In this document: positions 7,171-14,909 of the stretch, piece after piece | Position numbering within the stretch: the stretch's first letter is position 1 | How the letters are laid out: each line of letters opens with the position of its first letter | Assembly: GCA_016210495.1 (NCBI GenBank) | Contig: JACQUC010000257.1 | Coordinates: forward strand, 1-23,617 | Source: Chloroflexota bacterium | Lineage (GTDB): Bacteria > Chloroflexota > FW602-bin22 > JACPRP01 | Length of the DNA stretch: 23,617 nt | Reading direction: 5' to 3' | Position numbers and translations under genes: made by a program | The notes under the pieces: generated by a model | What the model saw: the letters and a program-made list of their open reading frames with translations, nothing else | Databases searched by the model: none | What the model was told of the DNA's origin: nothing

Positions 7171-7428
7171 ATGAAGTCTTACGTTTTCAAGGTGATCATC
7201 GAGGAGGACAAGTTTGAAAACGGCGGCAACGCATACCATGCCTACAGCCCGGCCCTAAAAGGTTGTCATACCTGGGGCCACACCTACCAAGAGGCGTTGG
7301 CCAATATTCAGGAGGCGGTGAGTCTCTATATTGAGGACCTGATTGAAGCGGGAGAGCCGATACCTGAAGAGCCCGCGGGTACGGTCGTGAAGCTGGATGC
7401 TCCCGCTGTGGCTGTAAATGTGGCATGA
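7171..7428 (+). CDS. hicB: HicB-like antitoxin
   Basis: This 85-residue protein has the HicB partial RNase H-like fold: YVFKVIIEEDKFENGG, then AYSPALKGCHTWGHTYQEALANIQEAVSLYIEDLIEAG. HicB sequesters the HicA mRNA interferase. The start has AAGGAGG seven bases upstream. The protein is short and ends soon after the core fold (DAPAVAVNVA), with no visible ribbon-helix-helix or HTH tail, so its own DNA binding is doubtful. It ends in an ATGA overlap with hicA. The order is antitoxin first. Confidence 0.9.
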   Translation: MKSYVFKVIIEEDKFENGGNAYHAYSPALKGCHTWGHTYQEALANIQEAVSLYIEDLIEAGEPIPEEPAGTVVKLDAPAVAVNVA

Positions 7429-7664
7429 ACCAGGTTCCACGCGGCATCACTGCCCGCCATCTCGTTAGGGCCTTACGGTCGGATGGCTTCGTGCTCACTC
7501 GTACGAGTGGCAGTCACCGCATCTACCGTCATCCCGACGGTCGGAGAGTCGTGGTAGCCTATCACGGTCTCAAAGACTTATTCCCCATCGCCACGCTGAA
7601 AGGCATCCTGGCAGACGCGGGCTGGACCGACGCAGACCTGCGCCGATTGGGACTCATGAAGTAG
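7425..7664 (+). CDS. hicA: HicA-type mRNA interferase toxin
   Basis: This 79-residue double-stranded RNA-binding-like toxin carries the catalytic His in SGSHRIYRHPDGRRVVV (H31), followed by HGLKDLFPIATLKGILADAGW. HicA cleaves mRNA independently of the ribosome. The length is typical and the active-site His is intact. The start codon overlaps the hicB stop (ATGA), which fits translational coupling in a two-gene operon. Confidence 0.9.
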   Translation: MNQVPRGITARHLVRALRSDGFVLTRTSGSHRIYRHPDGRRVVVAYHGLKDLFPIATLKGILADAGWTDADLRRLGLMK

Positions 7665-8176
7665 ATTTGCCCCCTCCAGCTGAAGTGTTGATATCGCCAC
7701 GAAACCCTTAAAGCCGACGCGCGCTATATCCGCGGTGGTCTTGAAATCCATACATCACCCCAGGTCGGATCACTCACACTTGGCCGCTACTTTGTAGTGC
7801 CGTAGGCAGATCCGTAGGGCCGGACGTCTCTGTCCGCCCGGTGGGGCGGGGCTTCGCAGCCATTTCGCACCAAAGACCAGCTAGCCAGGACTCATTCTAC
7901 CGCACGACTACCCGCTGATATGAGCCATAGCCCGCTTAGTTGATCCACCGTGTTCGATGCTCGCCTCGGCCCACGGCATTGACTACTAACGCTTGCCAAT
8001 GTATATTGTTGCCAACGAGCCGGGCAGATTACCGGCAACGTCAGACACCTTTTGCTTGATGGCATCAGTCCTTCGCGGATTGTGCTTTGATGCGCCGTGT
8101 CATCTAATCTCTTGCGAGACCGATCAGCGCGACTCAAGTCGAGAATACCGTGGGCATGATGCAAATGCGTTTGAGA
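7665..8176. other. Intergenic region of about 510 bases with one GC-rich hairpin
   Basis: No convincing gene is present. A hairpin-forming unit at 7817-7839 (GGGCCGGAC, loop GTCTCT, GTCCGCCC) resembles dispersed GTAGGG...GTCCGCCC units of environmental genomes. It is followed by GGTGGGGCGGGGC, not a T-run, so it is not a classic terminator. Confidence 0.45.
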
Positions 8177-8617
8177 ATGATCCCTTTTCGCCTGTTCACC
8201 ATAGGATATGAAGGAAAAACGGTTGAGAAACTACTTTCAGCACTTGTGTACTGGGAGATCAGTGTCTTGATCGATGTTCGTCATACGGCTTGGAGTCGGA
8301 AGCCAGGCTTTTCCAAGTCCCAATTGTCAATGGCCCTCGAAAACGCCGGCGTACAGTATGTCCATCTCCCGCAATTCGGAAGTCCTCCCCAACTCCGACA
8401 GCGGCTTTACGAATCAGAGGATTGGGACAAGTTTGCGGAGGTGTACTGCGCATATCTAGCAAGTTTGGACGGAGCCGTTGAGAAGGCACTTTCCCCTTAC
8501 CAGGGAAAGAAGGTTTGCTTTCTGTGTATGGAAGCAGATGCTAAGCGGTGCCATCGCTCGATTCTTGCGGAGGAACTCCGGAAACGGGAGATCGTCTTCC
8601 CCCCGATCCACATCTAG
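8177..8617 (+). CDS. DUF488 family protein
   Basis: This protein of about 146 residues has the DUF488 signature: FTIGYEGKTVEKLLSAL, then LIDVRHTAWSRKPGFSKSQLSMALENAGVQYVHLPQFGSP, and near the end VCFLCMEADAKRCHRSILAEEL with the conserved Cys and His. The biochemical role of the family is unsettled. The start is uncertain: in-frame ATGs at 8156, 8159, 8165 and 8177 and a GTG at 8150 all lack a good ribosome site. I use 8177, which puts TIGYEG close to the N-terminus as in relatives. Its TAG stop shares the bases CTAG with the stop of the converging gene. Confidence 0.85.
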   Translation: MIPFRLFTIGYEGKTVEKLLSALVYWEISVLIDVRHTAWSRKPGFSKSQLSMALENAGVQYVHLPQFGSPPQLRQRLYESEDWDKFAEVYCAYLASLDGAVEKALSPYQGKKVCFLCMEADAKRCHRSILAEELRKREIVFPPIHI

Positions 8618-9420
8618 CTGGTTTCCTTCTTGGGGTAGAACAACCCTATTATCGTCCACGCCTCTGGATGAGCCACCAGTGTTCCTACGAAGAAATGCGT
8701 ATCATTCCGATTGATCATCTCGTCCTTGAAGCGTAGCAGGAACTTCGACTCAAAGTCAGTTACATCTGAGTAGCGCTTTTTCCAACGCCGGTAGGCTTGG
8801 TATATCTCCCAGTCCAAGCACTGCATATCGTGTCCCTTGCAGCGTGCGTCCTCGCACCGAAACACGTAATGGAATTCCATGGGGATCTTCTCTAGTGTTC
8901 GCAGTGGCTCCGCCTGGAACAAGCCCATGCGCTGCAACTTCGACAACTCCTGAGGTGTCCAAGTCTCTGACTTGGCTGGAGCCATATAGAAATCCGTAAT
9001 CCTTTCCGGCTTGATAATGCCCAACGATGTGCCCGATTGCTGCTGGCGCGTGCGCAGATCTTCGATCGAGGGGGCGACGAGTGGTGCCACAATCCGCCGT
9101 CGCTTCGCCCAGTTCTTTGCAGTGTCGACGGGTTCCTCGATCTTAATGCTATCTTAATGCTATCCCGGTCTGGCATAAAGCTCTCGGGACGTGGATCGCT
9201 CGCTTTCTTGACTCTGGCACGAATCCAAGTGTACCTGGCAAAGCGTTTGTCTTCGTCAAGAAGTCTGTGCTGCACGGGGAACAGGCGGATGAATCCGCCA
9301 CTCTCTCCTATTTCCGGCTGTGCAACTGGCCTCGATATACTTGGCGCTCGGGGCAGGGTACGTCTTGACCACAATGAGAATCCGCTCTTCTTTCCACCCA
9401 TCAGGTAATGCGCTCGCCAC
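8614..9420 (-). pseudogene. DUF488-adjacent uncharacterised protein, broken by two frameshifts
   Basis: From a GTG at 9420 the frame reads ILIVVKTYPAPSAKYIEASCTAG. It then shifts at an AAA run (plus-strand TTT at 9311-9313) to the frame GESGGFIRLFPVQHRLL...DPRPESF. It shifts again at a perfect 11-bp tandem duplication (9140-9161) to SIKIEEPVDTAKNWAKRRRIVAPLVAPS and runs to the TAG at 8614. Removing one A and one 11-bp copy gives one continuous protein of about 264 residues. Its C-terminal half holds CEDARCKGHDMQC, a possible zinc knuckle, then DTHFFVGTLVAHPEAWTIIGLFYP. I know this layout from genes beside DUF488, but it has no assigned function. Confidence 0.75.
9140..9161. repeat. Perfect 11-bp tandem duplication (ATCTTAATGCT x2)
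   Basis: Units 9140-9150 and 9151-9161 are identical. The next three bases (ATC) start a third partial copy. In the minus-strand gene, deleting one unit joins DRDSIKI directly to EEPVDTAKNW in one frame. Confidence 0.92.
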
Positions 9421-9522
9421 CGTTCGAATTCACCCCTTTCACTCGTAGTCTACCGGAGAGGAACGGCGGTTAACCGCGCTCTCCCAGGAAACAGCAAGCT
9501 ACTATTCTTGTCTCTCGATTCA

Positions 9523-11181
9523 CTACAACCTGAGGCCGTGGATGGCAAACTCCTTCCTCGGAATCACCCTGATCCCTTCGAAGAGCTTCAGCACGTAAAC
9601 GTGGACCTGATATTCACCCATATCGACCACGAACTTGTGGCGCCTCGGCGTGGGTGTGAGCCGATCTTTCCTGCCGCTTGTCGGGGCGTCCCAACAGATG
9701 ACCTTTGGATACTGCGAAGGATAGTGCCCGTGGGCTTTGTACGAGTAGAAGTTATTCTCCACCTCGATTACCGCTCCCCGGACCTGCTCGCTCATTTTGT
9801 CCTCTTGAAACATAGCCAGCAAGTCAGGGCCCTTTTGGGCTCCGACGTACGCAAGGCTCTGGAATCTCTCGAATGGAAGTGCGTTTAGAGCTTCCAGCTT
9901 CCAAATCAGCGCATTGACCTCGCTCTCGTTCTTGGGTTCCCGCATAAGCACAACGGGCGCCTGGCCCGATCGCTCAAGTACCACCCAGTTCTGGTTTTCT
10001 GACTCTAGTACTTCCTTCTCCGCCGCAAGAAGTTGGGCGGACACCTCAAGTTTCTTGCCTATAGGAATCTGCCTGAACTCAAGGTATTCGGCGCTAGTTT
10101 CAAGCTTCCTCAAGAGCTGTTTCACATACTTCTTGAACTCAAGGGATTTGTCCGAATCTACAAGATCACTTCTCGCAATGTTCATTTCTGAGTACATTCC
10201 GTCGCATTCGACAATTAGGCACGTCTTGTCCTCCCCTGGGTTCGCGTGCGTGATGCTGCTTGCCCCGTACTCTTCCAAGTCGAGGGTGAAGTAGGGGATT
10301 CCGCGGGATGACAAAATCAAACCGGTGTTGAGGTTTGTTCTCGCAAGTCCGCAACGGCTGGCATCCCAAGTCAAGAAGCCCCTCAATCGCACAGGTCCTA
10401 TGTGACTAGAGCGATCAACGATATTGGCGATCAATCGATTCTGGTCCCGCTCCAAGCGGAGTCCTTGAGGCCAATCAATTCCCCTAAATTCGGCGAAGCC
10501 AAATTCGAGCGCCTCAGTTCGCCCAAGCACAGAGAGCACTATCTCAGGTTGGTTCTGTCTTGCAGTGGTGAACCCCGCGAAGGTCCGGTGCAGCAGAAAG
10601 GCGCGGATCTCCGCCAGAGTGAACGGGTCCTCTTGTCGATGCGGTGGGTGTCCTAGCACCTTAATAGTGGTTCCGTTGGGTTCCACCGAATCCGGGTACT
10701 CGCTCAACGCGGGTCTCGGCACAAGATTCCGTTCAAGAGAGCTCCACGGGTCAGTAACCCTTACCGAGTAGAGCGGATGACCCTTCATTCGCGTCTCAAT
10801 CTCCACCCTGCGGGATTGGTAAGCCAACTTTGACCCGAGCCCCTTCCACGAGAACTCATCCGCATCCCTGCCGGCAATCGTACTCAGTCCCAGGCCCAGA
10901 AAACGATCCAGCCGACCAGGTATGTCTTTGCTGCCGGTATAGCCCATACCGCAGCCGTTATCGGATACCTCGAACACGTGCCCAAGCTTGTCTCTTGTGT
11001 AGCTGATTTCAACACGCGTCGCTCCCACCTCTCTCGCGCAGGCATTTGATAGTAGCTCACGAACAAGATCCAGCGGATGCTTATGCTCCCTGATAAGGTT
11101 CTTGAACAAGCCAATCTCATCAACGAGGATTTCCGTCTCCCTAGAGGTACTTTTGTCCACGAAATCACTGAACTTGGGCAT
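9523..11181 (-). CDS. GHKL (Bergerat-fold) ATPase with extra C-terminal domain
   Basis: This 552-residue protein begins with a Hsp90/MutL/histidine-kinase-type ATPase: N-box VRELLSNACARE (E42, N46), G1 box SDNGCGMG (74-80) and G2 box KGLGSK (113-118). A long middle region follows, with ILSSRGIPYFTLDLEEYG like a transducer domain. The C-terminal part (from about 414) starts NESEVNALIWKLEAL and contains GPD (D453), IEVEN (from E473) and YPKVICWD. This layout recalls PD-(D/E)XK-like modules with a changed ExK. That last point is inference. ATG 11181 is chosen because GGAGGG precedes it and because the predicted -10 overlaps the longer start at 11262. It is probably a defence or DNA-transaction ATPase. 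Confidence 0.82.
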   Translation of the reverse strand: MPKFSDFVDKSTSRETEILVDEIGLFKNLIREHKHPLDLVRELLSNACAREVGATRVEISYTRDKLGHVFEVSDNGCGMGYTGSKDIPGRLDRFLGLGLSTIAGRDADEFSWKGLGSKLAYQSRRVEIETRMKGHPLYSVRVTDPWSSLERNLVPRPALSEYPDSVEPNGTTIKVLGHPPHRQEDPFTLAEIRAFLLHRTFAGFTTARQNQPEIVLSVLGRTEALEFGFAEFRGIDWPQGLRLERDQNRLIANIVDRSSHIGPVRLRGFLTWDASRCGLARTNLNTGLILSSRGIPYFTLDLEEYGASSITHANPGEDKTCLIVECDGMYSEMNIARSDLVDSDKSLEFKKYVKQLLRKLETSAEYLEFRQIPIGKKLEVSAQLLAAEKEVLESENQNWVVLERSGQAPVVLMREPKNESEVNALIWKLEALNALPFERFQSLAYVGAQKGPDLLAMFQEDKMSEQVRGAVIEVENNFYSYKAHGHYPSQYPKVICWDAPTSGRKDRLTPTPRRHKFVVDMGEYQVHVYVLKLFEGIRVIPRKEFAIHGLRL

Positions 11182-11260
11182 CGTTCCCTCCATCGGATTG
11201 TGCGAAATGGAGTCCGAAATCTTGGCGCTGGGATCGCTGTTGCAACTCAGAAGCCACTTC

Positions 11261-11290
11261 ATTATACAACATAAGTAGCCTTGCTGTAAG
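11261..11290 (-). promoter_or_regulatory. Promoter of the GHKL ATPase gene
   Basis: On the minus strand, CTTACA (11290-11285), an 18-base spacer and TATAAT (11266-11261) predict a start of transcription near 11254. That lies downstream of the longer potential ATG at 11262 and so supports the ATG at 11181. Confidence 0.55.
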
Positions 11291-11586
11291 TCGGCAGGGT
11301 GATTAACTGAACAACATCTGAGGCACTATTCTTTGAGAAGAACTCCCAAAACTGGCTCTCCTCCTTGAGGAGTGACAAGTTCCACATCATTGACCCGCAG
11401 GCCGCGAAATAACAAGAGGCGGCTGCTGCACGAGGACTTGCACCATCAGCCGAGTTGGACTATGATTGGGGAGCGAAGCTGCTTGACGTGCGGATGATAG
11501 CAGAGGCATGGTGAGTCACCTAGCGGTCGCGCGCAAATCACCAAGCGGAGAATTCAGCGCCGTTTTTCAGGAACTGCAGCCGGGTA
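11291..11586. other. Divergent intergenic region, nothing recognised
   Basis: This gap separates the GHKL gene from the RM operon. A short dyad CTCCT...AGGAG lies near 11360. I see no ORF with a ribosome site and no convincing plus-strand promoter for the downstream operon, although a TTGACG is present at 11483. Confidence 0.4.
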
Positions 11587-12565
11587 ATGACTAGCGGAGC
11601 GGTGATCAGGATGGCAGAAGTAACCGAGCCTTTGGCGCTACGCATTTACCTGGTCCGTGGGCTGCTCTCCGAAGCACTTAAGCTCGCCGGAGACGGCTTT
11701 CCGTTCTCGCGGATGAGAGCTATCCTGTCGGCTGATCACGCGGTCGAGCTTCTTCTTTACAACGCTGCTTCCAGAGTTGGGTGTTACAGTTTCTCGAGAT
11801 GACAATCTCCCGAAACTTCTCAAGTGTCTGTGCACCAATAGGCCTGGTCTAGGCTCGCACCTTACTGCTATGGGGCGACTGCGCAAACTCAGAAACGGGG
11901 TTCAGCATGAGGGCAATGTGCCCTCCCCAGAAGATGTGCGGCAATTGCTGGCGCAAGCAGAGAGCTTCATTCGCGATGCAACCAGGGAGGTGCTCGGCAA
12001 GGACCTGGAGGAAATCTCAATCGCTAGCTTGATTAAAAATGAGAGGGCGCGTCGCCATCTCGAAGCAGCCGATGAAGCACTGCTAGGGCGGGACTTCTCC
12101 ACAGCTACAGTCGAAGCATCTCTGTCGTTCTCGGTTGGATGGCAGGACTTTCGAGCTCTCAACATTCGTGAGCAGCCGTGGAACGACGACATAGGTCGAG
12201 CAATCGTTGAAGGCATTGGAAAGGCAGCCAGAGACGCTGTCAGATTCGGCGACGATGAATCACTCCGAAAGTTCGTGCACTCCTTTGACCGGAATCTGCA
12301 GAGCTCCCGCATCACTCACTCGTTTCAGCAATTGCTGGAGCCGATACAGTTGGCTCGACACGGGATTCCCCTCGAAGAGTACGCCAGATTTCAGGAAGTC
12401 ACCCCAGGTCTGATATGGACGATCAACAGCGAGGAACCCGACGTGCATAAGCCGCGTGATTGGGCACCGACTCAAAGCGACGCCATCTTTGCATTCGATT
12501 TTGCGTGCAGCGCTCTACTGAAGTTGCAGCGGGATGCGGGCGACAATGGCCATCAAAAAATCTGA
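11587..12565 (+). pseudogene. HEPN-motif protein upstream of hsdM, single frameshift
   Basis: The first part (from ATG 11587 or ATG 11611) reads LRIYLVRGLLSEALKLAG, then HAVELLLYNAASRVG. It continues one frame away as VTVSRDDNLPKLLKCL to the stop at 12565. Deleting one G from GGG (11779-11781) gives an uninterrupted protein of about 325 residues. The second part contains LRKLRNGVQHEG, whose RNGVQH (codons 11891-11908) fits the HEPN RX4H catalytic motif, followed by PSPEDVRQLLAQAESFIRDATREVLG. The C-terminal half is helical and unassigned. The 3' end overlaps hsdM by 20 nt, which ties it to the RM operon. The frameshift may be real or a sequence error. Confidence 0.65.
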
Positions 12566-14909
12566 GCTCTACACCTCACTCTGGAAAAGCTGCGACGAGC
12601 TGCGGGGCGGCATGGACGCCTCCCAGTACAAGGACTACGTCCTCGTCCTGCTTTTCGTCAAATACGTCTCCGACAAATACGCCGGCCAGCCCGGCGCGCT
12701 CATCGAAGTTCCCGTCGGCGGGAGCTTTGCCGATATGGCCGCGCTCAAGGGCGACAAGGAGATCGGCGACAAGACCAACAAGATCATCGGCAAGCTGGCC
12801 GAGGCCAACGACCTCAAGGGCGTCATCGACGTCGCCGATTTCAACGACCCTGACAAGCTCGGCCGTGGCAAAGAGATGGTCGATCGGCTCTCCAATCTGG
12901 TCGCCATCTTCCAGAATCCCGCCCTCGACTTCAAGAAGAACCGCGCCGAGGGTGACGACCTCCTGGGCGATGCCTACGAATACCTCATGCGCCACTTCGC
13001 CACCGAATCGGGCAAGAGCAAGGGCCAGTTCTACACCCCCGCCGAGGTCTCGCGCGTGATCGCCAAAGTCATCGGCATCGAGAAGGCCAGGAGCCAGAGC
13101 CAGACCATCTACGACCCGACCTGCGGCTCGGGTTCATTGTTATTGAAGGCCGCCGACGAGGCGCCGAAAGGCGTGACGATCTACGGGCAAGAGCGGGACA
13201 ACGCCACCGCCGCCCTGGCCCGGATGAATATGATCCTGCACGACAATCCCACGGCCGAGATCTGGCGGGGCAACACCCTGGCTGACCCGCACTTCAAGAA
13301 CCCCGATGGTGGCCTCAAGACCTTCGATTTCGCCGTCGCCAATCCGCCTTTTTCCGACAAGGCCTGGACCAACGGGCTTGACCCGGCCAAAGACCTTTAC
13401 GGGCGCTTCGAGGATGGCATACCTCCCCGGAAGAACGGTGACTACGCCTTTTTGCTGCACCTCCTGCGCTCGCTCAAGAGCACCGGCAAAGGCGCGATCA
13501 TCCTGCCCCACGGCGTGCTCTTCCGAGGCAATGCGGAGGCCGAGATCCGTAAGAAGCTCATCCGGCGGGGCTACATCAAGGGCATTATCGGCCTCCCGCC
13601 CAACCTGTTCTACGGAACCGGAATTCCCGCCTGCATCGTCGTCCTGGACAAGGAAAACGCGGCGGGCCGTGCCGGCATCTTCATAATCGACGCCAGCAAG
13701 GGCTTCGTCAAGGACGGCAACAAGAACCGTTTGCGCCATCAGGATATCCACAAGATCGTCGACGTCTTTACCAGGCAAATCGAGCTGCCCAGGTATTCGC
13801 GGATGGTGCCGCTGTCCGAAATCGCCGACCCCAAGAACGACTACAACCTCAATATCCCCCGCTACGTCGACAGCAGCGAGCCCGAGGACCTGCAAGACAT
13901 CGAGGCTCATTTGCTTGGCGGCATCCCCGCTCGCGACGTCGACGCCCTGGCCAGCTACTGGGAAGTGTTCCCGACGCTCAAGGAGCGGCTCTTTGCGCCC
14001 GGCCCCCGTTCGAGCTATAGCGAATTGAAGATAGCGCCGGGCGAGATCAAGTCCACCATCCTCGCCCATCCCGAATTCGCCGCCTACACCCGGTCCATCC
14101 ACGATCTCTTCGTTGCCTGGAAGACGCACAACATCGCCCGTCTCAAAGGCATAGGCGTGGGCGAAAACCCCAAGCTGTTGATCGAAAAGTTGTCCGAGGA
14201 TCTCCTTCAGGCGTTCGCCGACGTCAGGCTCATCGACCGGTACGATGTCTACCAGCATCTGATGAGCTACTGGACGGACACCATGCAGGACGACGTGTAC
14301 ATGATCGCCGTGGACGGCCGGCAGGCCAACCCCGACCTCGTTCCGTCAGACCTCATTATCGCTCGCTACTTTGCCGCCGAGCGGCAAGCCGTCGAGGCCC
14401 TGGAGATGGAGGCGGAAGCCATAACGCGACAGATCGAAGAGTTGGATGAGGAGCACGGCGCCGAGGGTGGCTTGCTGGAAGACCTGAAAAACGACAAGGG
14501 CAATATCACCAAGGCCGCTGTGGTGGCCCGGCTCAAGGAAGTTAACCTCGATCCCGGTGCCGCCGAGGAAGAGCGCGAGGTGCTGACGGAGTACGTCGCC
14601 CTCATCGAAAGAGAGGCCGCTGCGACCAGAAAGCTCCGCGATGTCCAAAAGGCGCTCAATGCCAAAGTTGCCGCCACGTACAATGCTCTGGCGGAAGACG
14701 AGGTCAAGACCCTCGTGGTCGACGACAAATGGGTGGCCACGCTCGCCGCTGCCCTGGAGTCCGAGTTGGCCCGCGTTTCCCAGGGTATCACCGGGCGCAT
14801 CAACGAGCTGGCCGAACGCTATGCTACGCCATTGCCTTCCATATCGGCCGAGGTCGACGCCCTAGCCGCCAAGCTGGACGAGCACTTGAAGAGCATGGGG
14901 TTCGCATGA
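12546..14909 (+). CDS. hsdM: Type I restriction-modification DNA methyltransferase subunit
   Basis: This 787-residue N6-adenine methyltransferase opens with the HsdM helical domain (IKKSELYTSLWKSCDELRG, DYVLVLLFVKYVSDKY). SAM-binding motif I is YDPTCGSG (190-196) and catalytic motif IV is NPPF (266-269). The C-terminal third (from about 560) is long, charged and coiled-coil-like (EMEAEAITRQIEELDEE...), so the protein exceeds the usual 500-530 residues. ATG 12546 gives the family-like MAIKKSELY start; ATG 12534 is an alternative. The stop overlaps the hsdS start (ATGA). It methylates host DNA in the M2S complex. Confidence 0.95.
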   Translation: MAIKKSELYTSLWKSCDELRGGMDASQYKDYVLVLLFVKYVSDKYAGQPGALIEVPVGGSFADMAALKGDKEIGDKTNKIIGKLAEANDLKGVIDVADFNDPDKLGRGKEMVDRLSNLVAIFQNPALDFKKNRAEGDDLLGDAYEYLMRHFATESGKSKGQFYTPAEVSRVIAKVIGIEKARSQSQTIYDPTCGSGSLLLKAADEAPKGVTIYGQERDNATAALARMNMILHDNPTAEIWRGNTLADPHFKNPDGGLKTFDFAVANPPFSDKAWTNGLDPAKDLYGRFEDGIPPRKNGDYAFLLHLLRSLKSTGKGAIILPHGVLFRGNAEAEIRKKLIRRGYIKGIIGLPPNLFYGTGIPACIVVLDKENAAGRAGIFIIDASKGFVKDGNKNRLRHQDIHKIVDVFTRQIELPRYSRMVPLSEIADPKNDYNLNIPRYVDSSEPEDLQDIEAHLLGGIPARDVDALASYWEVFPTLKERLFAPGPRSSYSELKIAPGEIKSTILAHPEFAAYTRSIHDLFVAWKTHNIARLKGIGVGENPKLLIEKLSEDLLQAFADVRLIDRYDVYQHLMSYWTDTMQDDVYMIAVDGRQANPDLVPSDLIIARYFAAERQAVEALEMEAEAITRQIEELDEEHGAEGGLLEDLKNDKGNITKAAVVARLKEVNLDPGAAEEEREVLTEYVALIEREAAATRKLRDVQKALNAKVAATYNALAEDEVKTLVVDDKWVATLAAALESELARVSQGITGRINELAERYATPLPSISAEVDALAAKLDEHLKSMGFA

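Noticed and set aside
7817..7839. GC hairpin considered as the hicBA terminator
   Set aside because: It is 150 bases downstream, has a bulged stem and is followed by G-rich sequence, not a T-run.
9508..9888. Plus-strand frame opposite the end of the GHKL gene
   Set aside because: The minus-strand protein is well supported there, and this frame has no start signal.
13140..14258. 372-codon minus-strand frame opposite hsdM
   Set aside because: It is a shadow of the methyltransferase gene, with no motif and no ribosome site.
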